Of a DNA stretch of 64,000 nt, positions 1 through 8,695 are shown piece after piece. The stretch spans positions 1 through 64,000 of the forward strand of contig OMVQ01000024.1 of the NCBI GenBank assembly GCA_900314555.1, written 5' to 3'. The notes below the pieces were generated by a model. It was not told the origin of the DNA. It searched no databases and saw only the letters and a list, made by a program, of their open reading frames with translations. How positions within the stretch are numbered: the first letter of the stretch is position 1; each line of letters starts with the position of its first letter. Made by a program: the position numbers and the translations under genes. Source of the stretch: an uncultured Eubacteriales bacterium. Lineage in GTDB: Bacteria > Bacillota > Clostridia > Lachnospirales > Lachnospiraceae.

Positions 1-341
1 AATTAATTTCTTATTTTTCATAACTAATCCTCATTTCCGGGTGTCTACCCACTCTCTCCAATGTCTCCTACTTTTCGACATTATTTCCTTGTATATTACC
101 ATTTGTCCTTTTTTATGTCAAATAAATTTCAAATCTTTCGTCTTTTTTCCATCATCTGTCACTTCATTTTTCCATTTAATTCGTTGTTATTTACACCGCA
201 GTATGTTATAATATCAGTATAATTTTGTTGCCTTTTTCATATAGTGATTAGTGGTAAAAGTGTACTTTGCACTTAAGTATTATTTTTGAAATTTCAATAA
301 TTAGAAACGTTATTTCAGGCAACAAGGAATGGAGGTTAAGT
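1..341. other. Upstream intergenic stretch
   Basis: AT- and pyrimidine-rich DNA with no credible coding region. The only feature I can support is the promoter at 184-212. An upstream ATG at 267 is in frame with the dehydrogenase but lacks a ribosome site and would add 25 non-conserved residues. Confidence 0.6.
184..212 (+). promoter_or_regulatory. Sigma-A promoter for the alcohol dehydrogenase
   Basis: TTGTTA (184-189), a 17-base spacer and TATAAT (207-212), with an extended -10 TG one base upstream of the TATAAT. The expected transcript start near 219 leaves a leader of about 120 bases before the ATG at 342. Confidence 0.65.
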
Positions 342-1532
342 ATGGCAAGATTTACATTACCAAGAGATTTATATCATGGCAAAGGTTCTATAGATGAACT
401 TAAGAACCTTAAAGGTACAAAAGCTGTTGTAGTAGTTGGCGGTGGCTCAATGAAGCGCTTTGGTTTTCTTGATAAAGCAGTCGATAATCTTAAAGCTGCC
501 GGTATGGAAGTTGAACTTATCGAAAATGTCGAACCTGATCCAAGTGTTGAAACAGTTATGAGAGGTGCAAAGGTTATGCAGGACTTTGAACCTGACTGGA
601 TTGTTGCAATGGGCGGTGGTTCACCAATTGATGCAGCTAAAGCAATGTGGGCATTTTATGAATATCCTGATGTCACATTCGAAGAACTTTGTATTCCTTT
701 TAATTTTCCAACACTTCGTACAAAAGCTAAATTCTGTGCTATTCCATCTACATCAGGAACCGCTACAGAGGTTACTGCTTTCAGTGTAATTACTGACTAT
801 GCTAAAGGTATCAAATATCCATTAGCTGATTTCAATATTACACCAGATGTTGCAATCGTTGACCCTGATCTGGCTGAAAAGATGCCTCCAAAACTTACTG
901 CACATACAGGTATGGATGCAATGACTCACGCAATCGAGGCATATGTTTCAACATTACATTGTGATTATACTGACCCGCTTGCACTCCATGCAATTAAGAT
1001 GATTCATAATGATTTAATTAAATCATATAATGGTGATATGGAAGCCAGAGACAGAATGCATAATGCACAATGCCTCGCAGGTATGGCTTTCTCTAATGCA
1101 TTACTCGGTATAGTCCACTCAATGGCGCATAAAACAGGAGCTGCATATTCAGGTGGACATATTGTTCATGGCTGTGCAAATGCAATGTATCTTCCTAAAG
1201 TAATTAAATATAACTCAAAGAATCCTGAAGCAGCCGTAAGATATGGAGAAATTGCTACTTTCATTGGTCTGAAAGGAGATTCTACAGAATCTTTAGTGGA
1301 TGCACTTATTAAAGAGCTTAAATCTATGAATGAAGCACTCAATATTCCTAAATGCATTAAAGATTATGAGGGTGGAATAATTGATGAAGCCGAGTTCAAT
1401 TCTAAATTATCAGATGTTGCTGCTCTTGCAATTTCAGATGCCTGCACAGGTTCTAACCCACGTATTCCAACACAAGAGGAAATGGAGAAATTACTTGATG
1501 CCTGCTTCTACGATAAAGAAATTGATTTCTAA
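342..1532 (+). CDS. Iron-containing alcohol dehydrogenase
   Basis: Group III, Fe-dependent NAD(P)H alcohol dehydrogenase of 396 residues, a cytosolic enzyme that reduces aldehydes to alcohols in fermentation. The N-terminal half has the dinucleotide-binding GGGSPIDAAK motif near residue 94. The C-terminal half has the metal ligands: Asp and His in GMDAMTHAIEAY, and His residues in GIVHSMAHKTG and IVHGCANA. Start chosen at ATG 342 because GGAGG sits at 331-335 with good spacing. The 75 bases upstream that are open in frame have no ribosome site. Transcribed alone from the promoter at 184-212; the next gene has its own promoter. The exact substrate (ethanol, butanol, propanediol) cannot be read from sequence. 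Confidence 0.93.
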   Translation: MARFTLPRDLYHGKGSIDELKNLKGTKAVVVVGGGSMKRFGFLDKAVDNLKAAGMEVELIENVEPDPSVETVMRGAKVMQDFEPDWIVAMGGGSPIDAAKAMWAFYEYPDVTFEELCIPFNFPTLRTKAKFCAIPSTSGTATEVTAFSVITDYAKGIKYPLADFNITPDVAIVDPDLAEKMPPKLTAHTGMDAMTHAIEAYVSTLHCDYTDPLALHAIKMIHNDLIKSYNGDMEARDRMHNAQCLAGMAFSNALLGIVHSMAHKTGAAYSGGHIVHGCANAMYLPKVIKYNSKNPEAAVRYGEIATFIGLKGDSTESLVDALIKELKSMNEALNIPKCIKDYEGGIIDEAEFNSKLSDVAALAISDACTGSNPRIPTQEEMEKLLDACFYDKEIDF

Positions 1533-1564
1533 TGTTATATTTTTAACTAATTTGCAAAAAACTC

Positions 1565-1594
1565 TTGATAAAATACCGCTATCGTATGTATAAT
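1565..1594 (+). promoter_or_regulatory. Promoter for aspartokinase
   Basis: TTGATA (1565-1570), an 18-base spacer and a perfect TATAAT (1589-1594). The ATG at 1593 lies inside the -10 box, so it cannot be the start of the transcript it would need. This argues for translation starting at 1650. Confidence 0.7.
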
Positions 1595-1649
1595 GTCTTT
1601 TAATGATGAAATATCAAAGAAAAATATACAGAAAGTGGAGACTATTGAA

Positions 1650-2969
1650 ATGGTAAAAGTAGTTAAATTCGGTGGCAGTTCACTTGCCAGCTCACAACAG
1701 TTTAAAAAGGTTGGAGAAATAATCCATGCTGAGGAATCAAGAAAATATATCGTTCCATCTGCACCTGGAAAGAGATTTTCAGATGATATCAAGGTAACAG
1801 ATATGTTATATGAATGCTATACAGCAGCAGTTAAAGGCAAAGATTACAAACCTTTACTTGAAAATATTAAGAAGAGATACTATGACATTATTAATGAATT
1901 AGGACTTGATTTATCTCTTGAGAAAGAATTTTCAATTATGGAGTCAGGTTTCGTTGGTAAAGCAGGTAGAGATTATGCTGCATCACGTGGCGAATACTTA
2001 AATGGTATTGTTCTTGCTAATTACCTTGGTTTCGAATTCATAGATGCCGCTGAAGTTATCTTCTTTGATGATAATGGTAACTTTGATGCTGATAAGACTA
2101 ATGAAATTCTTTCAGAAAGACTTAGCAAAGTTGCATATGCAGTTATTCCTGGTTTCTATGGTTCAATGCCTAACGATACTATCAAGACATTTTCAAGAGG
2201 TGGTTCTGATGTAACAGGTTCTATCGTAGCCAAAGCTGTTAAAGCAGATTTATACGAAAACTGGACTGATGTATCAGGTGTCCTTGTTACAGATCCAAGA
2301 ATTATAGATAATCCTAAGGTAATTAACACAATTACATATAAGGAATTAAGAGAGTTATCATATATGGGAGCTTCCGTACTTCACGAGGATGCTATCTTCC
2401 CTGTAAGAAAAGAGGGTATTCCAATTAATATTAAGAATACTAATGCACCATCTGATCCAGGTACAATGATTGTTGAAAGCACTTCTATGAAACCTGAATA
2501 TACAATTACAGGTATCGCAGGAAAACGTGGTTTCACAGTTGTTACAATTGAAAAAGATATGATGAACTCTGAACTTGGTTTTGGTAGAAGAGTTCTTGAA
2601 GAATTCGAGAAGAATGGTGTTTCTTTCGAGCATATGCCTTCAGGAATAGATACAATGAGTGTTGTTGTTCACCAGGCTGAATTCGGTAAGAAAGAACAGG
2701 AGATACTTGCAGGTATTCATAGAAATACTCATCCTGATTCAATCGAAATCGAATCGGATATCGCATTAATAGCTGTCGTTGGTCGTGGTATGAAAGCTAC
2801 AAGAGGTACAGCAGGAAGAATCTTCTCTGCACTTGCACACGCACACGTAAATGTTAAGATGATTGACCAGGGTTCAAGCGAATTAAATATAATCGTCGGT
2901 GTTGAAGACTCTGATTTTGAAAAGGCTATTCAGGCTATTTATGACATCTTTGTAACAGTTAATTTATAA
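1650..2969 (+). CDS. Aspartokinase
   Basis: Aspartate kinase (439 residues) phosphorylates aspartate, the first step to lysine, threonine and methionine. The kinase domain opens with KFGGSSLAS. The substrate region includes FSRGGSDVTG near residue 182. Two ACT regulatory domains follow from about residue 300, starting around ITGIAGKRGFTVV and IALIAVVGRGMK, so feedback control by an end-product amino acid is likely. The start at ATG 1650 has GTGGAG nine bases upstream. The longer frame from 1593 would begin inside the promoter -10 box. It stands alone, with its own promoter, and ends in a bidirectional hairpin at 3000-3037. A ThrH-type phosphatase later in the window may act in the same pathway. 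Confidence 0.93.
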   Translation: MVKVVKFGGSSLASSQQFKKVGEIIHAEESRKYIVPSAPGKRFSDDIKVTDMLYECYTAAVKGKDYKPLLENIKKRYYDIINELGLDLSLEKEFSIMESGFVGKAGRDYAASRGEYLNGIVLANYLGFEFIDAAEVIFFDDNGNFDADKTNEILSERLSKVAYAVIPGFYGSMPNDTIKTFSRGGSDVTGSIVAKAVKADLYENWTDVSGVLVTDPRIIDNPKVINTITYKELRELSYMGASVLHEDAIFPVRKEGIPINIKNTNAPSDPGTMIVESTSMKPEYTITGIAGKRGFTVVTIEKDMMNSELGFGRRVLEEFEKNGVSFEHMPSGIDTMSVVVHQAEFGKKEQEILAGIHRNTHPDSIEIESDIALIAVVGRGMKATRGTAGRIFSALAHAHVNVKMIDQGSSELNIIVGVEDSDFEKAIQAIYDIFVTVNL

Positions 2970-2999
2970 TTTATTGTAATATATATTACTACACAAAAT

Positions 3000-3037
3000 A
3001 AGACATATAACTAATCACCTTGATTAGTATATGTCTT
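3000..3037. terminator. Bidirectional terminator
   Basis: Stem of AAGACATAT and ACTAATC with one bulged A, loop ACCTT, then a T-rich tail on the plus strand. It sits between the convergent aspartokinase and ligase genes and can serve both. Confidence 0.8.
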
Positions 3038-3100
3038 ATTTTATATGTTCATCAACACGTTTTATACTATAACACACTTTTTCTAAATAACTCTCTATAA

Positions 3101-4609
3101 TTATTTTTCTGCCGATACTTCTCTGCAATTAAGCAGACTTAGCAGGATGAAAAATAATGGTGTAGTTACTACCTGATTAATATTAACAAATGACTGTGCA
3201 AGATAGCACAGAACTGCTGCAGGTATTATCCATGAATTTTCATTCTTCAATGCATTTTTAATACTTGCAATAACAAGTCCTGCGTATGTTATTAATCCTA
3301 TAATCCCTGTTGTTACAAGGTATTGCAGACATTCATTATGTGCGTTATCATAATATGCATTTGTAACACGATACATTTTATCTCCATATTTAGCAACCAG
3401 ATATGGTCTCAATGAATCAGTTCCTATGCCAAATAATTTATTTATAAAAGGCATATCACGATAATCTTTAACTAACACTTTCCATATGTATCCTCTATAA
3501 CTTCCATAGCTGTCACTAAACCTTAAAATCGTTTCGAATTTGCCCAAATCAGCTTCTTTAAATACTGTAGTAAAACAAATAACCAATATTATATATGCCA
3601 CAATTCCAACGCCCATAATTAACAGATAGACATTCTTAAATCTCATAACATCTGTTATATATTTCATTTCGATTAATATACTTATTCCTAAAATAGTCGC
3701 TAGAATTAGAATTACTTTATCATTAAATAATGCCTTGGTAAATGTACTTACAATTCTTACCTCTTTCGCATTATCATTGACTTTCAGCAATACTTTAACA
3801 ATTACTTCGATTAATACAAACGGAAGAATTACTTCACTTATTCTTACTTTCTTCTCCCTGCATTTACCAAAAATAAGTGTCAAAAATATAGATGCAAAGA
3901 TTACAATATATGCACTGTCACACTGTCCGCATACAACTCCGGCACCATTAATTATTAGTGCTATCAGATAGAAAAACTTCTCCTTTGGTGCTGTACCATG
4001 CAGATATTTAATAAATAATACAGGAATAGTTAATGCAAAATAACTTGTATATACATCAACGTGACCTAATGTTGATATGTAGAATAATTTCTGTGAAAAT
4101 TCCAATTTATCATAAAAACCAAGAAAATCAATTCCTGCAAATTGCAGAATTCCCACTATTGATATAAGTACACTTCCTATTGCCGCAATCCTATAAAAAG
4201 TTTCATCTAACTTAAATGTACGTGATATCAGAAAATATATGAAAGTAAGGCAGATTACCGTAGAAAGTCCCATATTTCTTCCCGAAGCACCATTTAGACC
4301 ATATAAGATATCTCCCGATAAAAGTGTTGAAATCACATTTACTATTAAGAATGCAAACATAAAATAATCACTTACACTGAATCTGATTTCCCCCGTCTTT
4401 ATCTTCGTGAAAATATTTTCAGGTATATAGAATACGGATATTATGAACATTATACCTGTTACAATCAGGAATAATATGTATTTGCAGGTAACTATATCAA
4501 AATAATAATTGTGAAAAAATATTGGATAGATTAAAAACATAAAATAAACATATAATTTCACCAATCCATAATTAGAAATATAATTCTTCACTTCTCTCTC
4601 CGTTTCCAT
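3101..4609 (-). CDS. O-antigen-ligase-like polytopic membrane protein
   Basis: 502 residues with about ten to twelve hydrophobic segments. The C-terminal third has the loop around NAYYDNAHNECLQYL followed by another membrane span, the hallmark of the Wzy_C / O-antigen ligase / RfaL superfamily, which joins or polymerises lipid-linked glycans at the outer face of the membrane. In a Gram-positive it could act on teichoic acid, capsule or secreted glycoprotein glycans; the substrate is not visible. It starts three bases after the J-domain gene stop, so it is the last gene of the operon 6769 to 3101. The ribosome site is weak, so translational coupling to the J-domain gene is likely. Family call good, function inferred. 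Confidence 0.75.
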   Translation of the reverse strand: METEREVKNYISNYGLVKLYVYFMFLIYPIFFHNYYFDIVTCKYILFLIVTGIMFIISVFYIPENIFTKIKTGEIRFSVSDYFMFAFLIVNVISTLLSGDILYGLNGASGRNMGLSTVICLTFIYFLISRTFKLDETFYRIAAIGSVLISIVGILQFAGIDFLGFYDKLEFSQKLFYISTLGHVDVYTSYFALTIPVLFIKYLHGTAPKEKFFYLIALIINGAGVVCGQCDSAYIVIFASIFLTLIFGKCREKKVRISEVILPFVLIEVIVKVLLKVNDNAKEVRIVSTFTKALFNDKVILILATILGISILIEMKYITDVMRFKNVYLLIMGVGIVAYIILVICFTTVFKEADLGKFETILRFSDSYGSYRGYIWKVLVKDYRDMPFINKLFGIGTDSLRPYLVAKYGDKMYRVTNAYYDNAHNECLQYLVTTGIIGLITYAGLVIASIKNALKNENSWIIPAAVLCYLAQSFVNINQVVTTPLFFILLSLLNCREVSAEK

Positions 4610-4612
4610 TCA

Positions 4613-5350
4613 CTAACATTGTCCGCAATTGCAACACATATTACATAACAGATTAGCAAGACATAACCTCATACACATTCCGTCATCCGAATAAACATTT
4701 CCGCCAAATGGTGACTGCATGGAATGATACCACGAACCACCGGATTGTAACTGATATAAAAGCATCTGATACTGTGAATTGTTCGGTTCCATCTTCGCTG
4801 CCATTTCTGCATCCTCGACCGCTTTAATATTGTTTCCGACACCCATATTGGCAATCGCAGACAGATAATACCATCTTGCGTTTCTGTCAGCCATTCCATT
4901 TAATATATTAAGTGCTTCTTTAAAATGCCTTGAACTGATATAATTCTCAGCAGCTCTTAAATGATTTGAATATTCATCATTTCCATATGAATACTGGTCT
5001 GAAGAATTGCCAAAACCTCCAAAGCCTCCTCCGTAGCCTGTATTATTACCGAAACCTCCGAAGCCTCCATTTCCGTAGCCTGTATTATTGCCGAAACCTC
5101 CGAAGCCTCCGTTTCCATAGCCCGCATTATTACCATATCCTCCATTATATGAATAACCTGCTTCTTTTTCTTTCATAATCTGGTCATATGCCTGCTGTAC
5201 TTCTTTAAATTTTTCTTCTGCCTGTGCTTTATTAGGATTATTAATATTGGCATCAGGGTGATACTTTCTGCTGAGATTTCTGTACGCCTTCTTAATCTCT
5301 TCGTCAGATGCTCCTCTTGAAATTCCTAATACTGAATATGGATCAATCAT
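4613..5350 (-). CDS. J-domain protein with G/F repeats and Cys-rich tail
   Basis: 245 residues. Residues 1-62 form a canonical DnaJ domain ([23 protein letters not shown] motif intact), so it should stimulate an Hsp70 partner. Residues about 68-116 are a Gly/Phe/Asn/Tyr-rich stretch built from 14-residue repeats ([14 protein letters not shown]). A TPR-like helical region follows (about 128-195). The end has eight cysteines clustered in the last 22 residues, including [10 protein letters not shown]. It lacks the DnaJ zinc-finger and substrate domains, so it is a class C J protein, not DnaJ itself. It starts inside the upstream DUF5685 gene (8-base overlap) with a GGAGG site, and ends three bases before the ligase-like gene. 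The Cys tail could bind metal or be redox active; that is inference. Confidence 0.85.
   Translation of the reverse strand: MIDPYSVLGISRGASDEEIKKAYRNLSRKYHPDANINNPNKAQAEEKFKEVQQAYDQIMKEKEAGYSYNGGYGNNAGYGNGGFGGFGNNTGYGNGGFGGFGNNTGYGGGFGGFGNSSDQYSYGNDEYSNHLRAAENYISSRHFKEALNILNGMADRNARWYYLSAIANMGVGNNIKAVEDAEMAAKMEPNNSQYQMLLYQLQSGGSWYHSMQSPFGGNVYSDDGMCMRLCLANLLCNMCCNCGQC
5032..5146. repeat. 42-bp coding tandem repeat
   Basis: Near-identical 42-bp units begin at about 5032 and 5073, with a decayed third unit from about 5115. They encode the 14-residue Gly/Phe repeats of the J protein. Such perfect units can gain or lose copies by slippage without breaking the frame. Confidence 0.75.
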
Positions 5351-6194
5351 GCTGTCCTCCGTTCTTAGAACTCTTCAATCTATCTCTGGATATCTGTGTG
5401 TATTTAACCCAGACACCAGCATATAATATATTTCTTAAAATCTGTACGTTTTCCACAATTGGTAATCTTTCAAATGACTTTGTACACTCTGCCATCATCA
5501 TTGTTAACATATTATAACACTTATTTTCGAAATCTTCCTCATAAAAAATATTTTTTAGTGGATTATAATTACCTTTCTTAATATCCTCCTCGATATCTTC
5601 GTATGCATCCATAATATATATGAATTTACCAAGATAGAAGCCCATTCTTCTTAAATCAGCCTCCCACTCGTCATTCTTATATACATATATTTCCGATAAA
5701 ATATTGCCAAATGCACCTGCGACATAATCGATATTGGTTTCATTTGCTTTCTCGTACTCACTTAATTTACGAAGATTATCCGTTATTACCTGCATCTTCT
5801 CTTCATAACTTTTTATCGTCTTAGAATTCTTTCCCTTAAGAAGAGCCATAAGTATTTTAGCCTTCAGCTTCTTCTCATCGTTCCAGTCATCTTCGAATTT
5901 ACTATATGCAAGCATAAGATTTACATCTGCACCATAATCCGTAAATTCATTACTTCTAATATTCTGCTTATTAAATGGATGAATAATACATTTTTCCTTA
6001 GTAACATACGATTCAGGTTCATATAGACTTGTAAGCAACAGGACTAAAAAATTAATATCATAACTTAAAGAAAGACGGCATAGATTACCATGCCGTTTTC
6101 CCATAGCTTTACATAAGCCACAATAATATGAACGATATAAATCGTACTCTTTAAATTTCATTTCTGGTTTATTAATCGTTACATATCCAAACAT
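5343..6194 (-). CDS. DUF5685 family protein
   Basis: 283 residues, starting [20 protein letters not shown] and carrying the conserved N-terminal [14 protein letters not shown] segment. This matches DUF5685, a Firmicute family of all-helical proteins whose biochemical role I do not know. The start at 6194 is supported by AAGAGG six bases upstream. A frame extending to 6281 only reads back into the hairpin element in front of the gene. Its stop overlaps the J-domain gene start by eight bases, which suggests coupled synthesis with that co-chaperone. Later motifs such as [18 protein letters not shown] (acidic, helical) resemble prenyltransferase-fold helices, a weak hint only. Confidence 0.75.
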   Translation of the reverse strand: MFGYVTINKPEMKFKEYDLYRSYYCGLCKAMGKRHGNLCRLSLSYDINFLVLLLTSLYEPESYVTKEKCIIHPFNKQNIRSNEFTDYGADVNLMLAYSKFEDDWNDEKKLKAKILMALLKGKNSKTIKSYEEKMQVITDNLRKLSEYEKANETNIDYVAGAFGNILSEIYVYKNDEWEADLRRMGFYLGKFIYIMDAYEDIEEDIKKGNYNPLKNIFYEEDFENKCYNMLTMMMAECTKSFERLPIVENVQILRNILYAGVWVKYTQISRDRLKSSKNGGQHD

Positions 6195-6368
6195 ATATAC
6201 CTCTTTTCCGAGCAATGCGAGGTGGCGGATAAAAGCGGTGTATACCGGTTTTATTCTGCCATCATTACAATTTGTTTGCAAAACAAATTGTTTGTTTAAA
6301 AATCAGCACATCAGTGTGATTTTTAAACATAGCCTCTTTTCCGAACAACGCAAGGTGGCGGATAAAAG
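6194..6368 (-). repeat. Hairpin start-site element, copy D
   Basis: Element in front of the DUF5685 gene. A 36-bp direct repeat carrying the AAGAGG ribosome site lies at 6333-6368 and 6200-6235 (4 mismatches, offset 133), each copy followed by an ATGTTT start (6330 and 6194). Between them are three hairpins: H1 6293-6329 (13-bp stem that includes the upstream ATG), H2 6267-6291 (11-bp stem) and H3 6231-6252. The upstream start opens a short frame beginning MFKNHTDVLIF. See copies A, B, C and relic E. Confidence 0.8.
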
Positions 6369-6373
6369 CCACT

Positions 6374-6769
6374 CTAACTTCTCTTAATAAATTCCGTATA
6401 GCATTTCGGACATCTTATTGATATACGTCCTTTATTCTTAGGAATCTTTATCTTCTGTCTGCAATTTGGACATCTGTAGATATGATGTGTTTTTCTAATC
6501 TTCATATCTCTTTTAAATGTTGCAAATGCACTTCTGAACTTCGAACTGTATTTGAGATATCTGTTATTTTCTGCATAACGCTTCTCATAGTTCCTTGAGA
6601 AACATCTTATATACAGATATATCATAACTGCCAAAGCAAGTAAATACAGCAATCCGTTTCTAAATATTGTGGATATGAATAATAATGCTATTGATACCAC
6701 TAATAAAAACTTCGAAAACTGGTCTATACCATATCTGCCATACATAAATCTCTTAAATCTTTCTAACAT
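6374..6769 (-). CDS. Small membrane protein with C-terminal zinc ribbon
   Basis: 131 residues. Two hydrophobic segments at about residues 19-55, a basic linker, then a zinc ribbon with CPNC (about residue 99) and CPKC (about 119). No catalytic motif is visible. Start supported by CGGAGG seven bases before the ATG. It is the first gene of the run towards the DUF5685, J-domain and ligase-like genes; hairpin element D separates it from DUF5685. Role unknown; a membrane-tethered zinc-ribbon protein is all the sequence supports. Confidence 0.7.
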   Translation of the reverse strand: MLERFKRFMYGRYGIDQFSKFLLVVSIALLFISTIFRNGLLYLLALAVMIYLYIRCFSRNYEKRYAENNRYLKYSSKFRSAFATFKRDMKIRKTHHIYRCPNCRQKIKIPKNKGRISIRCPKCYTEFIKRS

Positions 6770-6862
6770 CGCAAGACCTCCGTTTCAACACTTTTAATCT
6801 ATTAATATTGTGAGGTATGTTTCATTTATAATTATGAAACATACCTCTAAAACAACATCTTT

Positions 6863-8695
6863 TTACGCTATATCCTCAAACTGTGAATTATAAAGGTTAG
6901 CATAGAAACCATTCTTGGCAATAAGCTCTTCATGGTTACCCTGCTCTATGATATCTCCGTCTTTCATAACAAGAATCATATCAGCATCTTTAATAGTCGA
7001 TAATCTGTGGGCAATAACGAAACTTGTTCTGCCTCTCATAAGATTATCCATAGCTTTTTGTATTCTTACTTCTGTTCTTGTATCAACCGAACTTGTAGCT
7101 TCATCTAATATAAGAATCTTCTTATCAGCAAGTATTGCTCTGGCAATAGTAAGGAGCTGCTTCTGTCCCTGTGATACGTTGCTTGCATCTTCATTTAATT
7201 CCATCTGGTATCCATCAGGGAGTGTCTTTATGAAGTGGTGTGCATGTGCGGCCTTAGCTGCTGCGATGACTTCTTCATCTGTTGCATCAAGACGTCCGTA
7301 TCTTATATTCTCCATAATTGTTCCCTTGAATAACCATGTATCCTGAAGAACCATACCGAAATTATCTCTTAAATCATATCTGTTAAAATCTTTAATGTCG
7401 TGTCCGTCTACCTTAATACTTCCTGTATTGGCATCATAGAATCTCATTAATAATTTAACCATTGTAGTCTTACCTGCACCTGTTGGTCCGACAATCGCAA
7501 CTGTCTGGCCCGGTTTAACTTCACAACTGAAATCGTGAATAATGATTTTATCAGGTTTGTAACCAAATGATACGTGGTCAAATGTTACATTGCCCTCTAC
7601 ATTATCAAGCTTAACAGGATTCTCAACATATAATTCTTCTTCAGGCTCGTCAAGGAGTTCAAATACTCTTTCTGCTGCCGCAACCATTGACTGGAACATA
7701 TTAGATACCTGTGCAAGCTGTGCAATAGGCTGTGTAAATGATCTTACATACTGGATAAATGACTGTATATCACCTATCTCAATTGTGTGGTTAATTACAA
7801 GGAAACCACCTACAACTGCTACTGCCACATAACCTAAGTTACTGATAAATGACATAATTGGCTGCATCATTCCTGATAAGAACTGTGATTTCCATGCTGA
7901 TTTATAAAGCACTTCATTAGTCTTATCGAATTCATCTAATACAATGTCCTCTCTGTTAAATGCTTTAACAATATTCTGTCCACTGTATACCTCTTCAATC
8001 TGTCCGTTTATTTTACCTAAATATTTCTGCTGTGCAACGAAATATTTCTGAGATTTCTTTACAACTAAACCAACCATCATTCCTGATAAAGGAAGAATAA
8101 CTATTGCTATAAGAGTCATTATAGGGCTGATGCTTAGCATCATTATAAGGATACCTATAACTGTAGTAACCGAAGTAATTAACTGCGTAATACACTGGTT
8201 TAAACTCATCTGTAATGTATCGACATCATTAGTAATTCTTGATAGGATTTCACCTACATTACGTGATTCGTAATAACTGATTGGCAGTCTGTTAAGCTTC
8301 TTAGAGATGGCATCTCTTAAGTTATAACACATTTTCTGTGATACACCTGTCATTAACCAACCCTGTATAAATGAAAATAATGCGCTGACTGCATACATTC
8401 CTAATAATATTCCAAGAATAACGCCTATTCTGTGGAAATTAATTCCGCCTGTTCCTGCAATCATTCTTCCAAGACCTTTACCAAGCTCTGTTGTAGCTTT
8501 ACCTAATATCTTAGGTCCTGCAATTGTAAATATCGTGCTGCCGATTGCAAATACCATAACCATCGCAATCTGAAGTGTATATGTCTTTGCAAATGACATT
8601 AATTTCTTAATTGTTCCTTTGAAATCTTTAGCCTTTTCAGCAGGTGCACCAAAGCCACCGCCTCCGGGACCACGTCTTCTTCTCTGCTCTGCCAT
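6863..8695 (-). CDS. ABC exporter half-transporter (catalytic-site subunit)
   Basis: 610 residues: an N-terminal six-helix exporter domain (about 35-330) and a C-terminal ATPase (about 365-600). Walker A GPTGAGKTT, Walker B ILILDEATSSVD with the catalytic Glu intact, and a non-consensus signature VSQGQKQLL in place of LSGGQ. The preceding gene encodes the partner with the opposite defect, so the two should form a heterodimeric multidrug-type exporter of the LmrCD/BmrCD kind with one degenerate ATP site. Its ATG overlaps the upstream stop by one base (TAATG), and GGGAGG provides a strong ribosome site. The N-terminus is Gly/Arg-rich and cytosolic. Substrate unknown; lipid or drug export are the usual roles. 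Confidence 0.92.
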   Translation of the reverse strand: MAEQRRRRGPGGGGFGAPAEKAKDFKGTIKKLMSFAKTYTLQIAMVMVFAIGSTIFTIAGPKILGKATTELGKGLGRMIAGTGGINFHRIGVILGILLGMYAVSALFSFIQGWLMTGVSQKMCYNLRDAISKKLNRLPISYYESRNVGEILSRITNDVDTLQMSLNQCITQLITSVTTVIGILIMMLSISPIMTLIAIVILPLSGMMVGLVVKKSQKYFVAQQKYLGKINGQIEEVYSGQNIVKAFNREDIVLDEFDKTNEVLYKSAWKSQFLSGMMQPIMSFISNLGYVAVAVVGGFLVINHTIEIGDIQSFIQYVRSFTQPIAQLAQVSNMFQSMVAAAERVFELLDEPEEELYVENPVKLDNVEGNVTFDHVSFGYKPDKIIIHDFSCEVKPGQTVAIVGPTGAGKTTMVKLLMRFYDANTGSIKVDGHDIKDFNRYDLRDNFGMVLQDTWLFKGTIMENIRYGRLDATDEEVIAAAKAAHAHHFIKTLPDGYQMELNEDASNVSQGQKQLLTIARAILADKKILILDEATSSVDTRTEVRIQKAMDNLMRGRTSFVIAHRLSTIKDADMILVMKDGDIIEQGNHEELIAKNGFYANLYNSQFEDIA

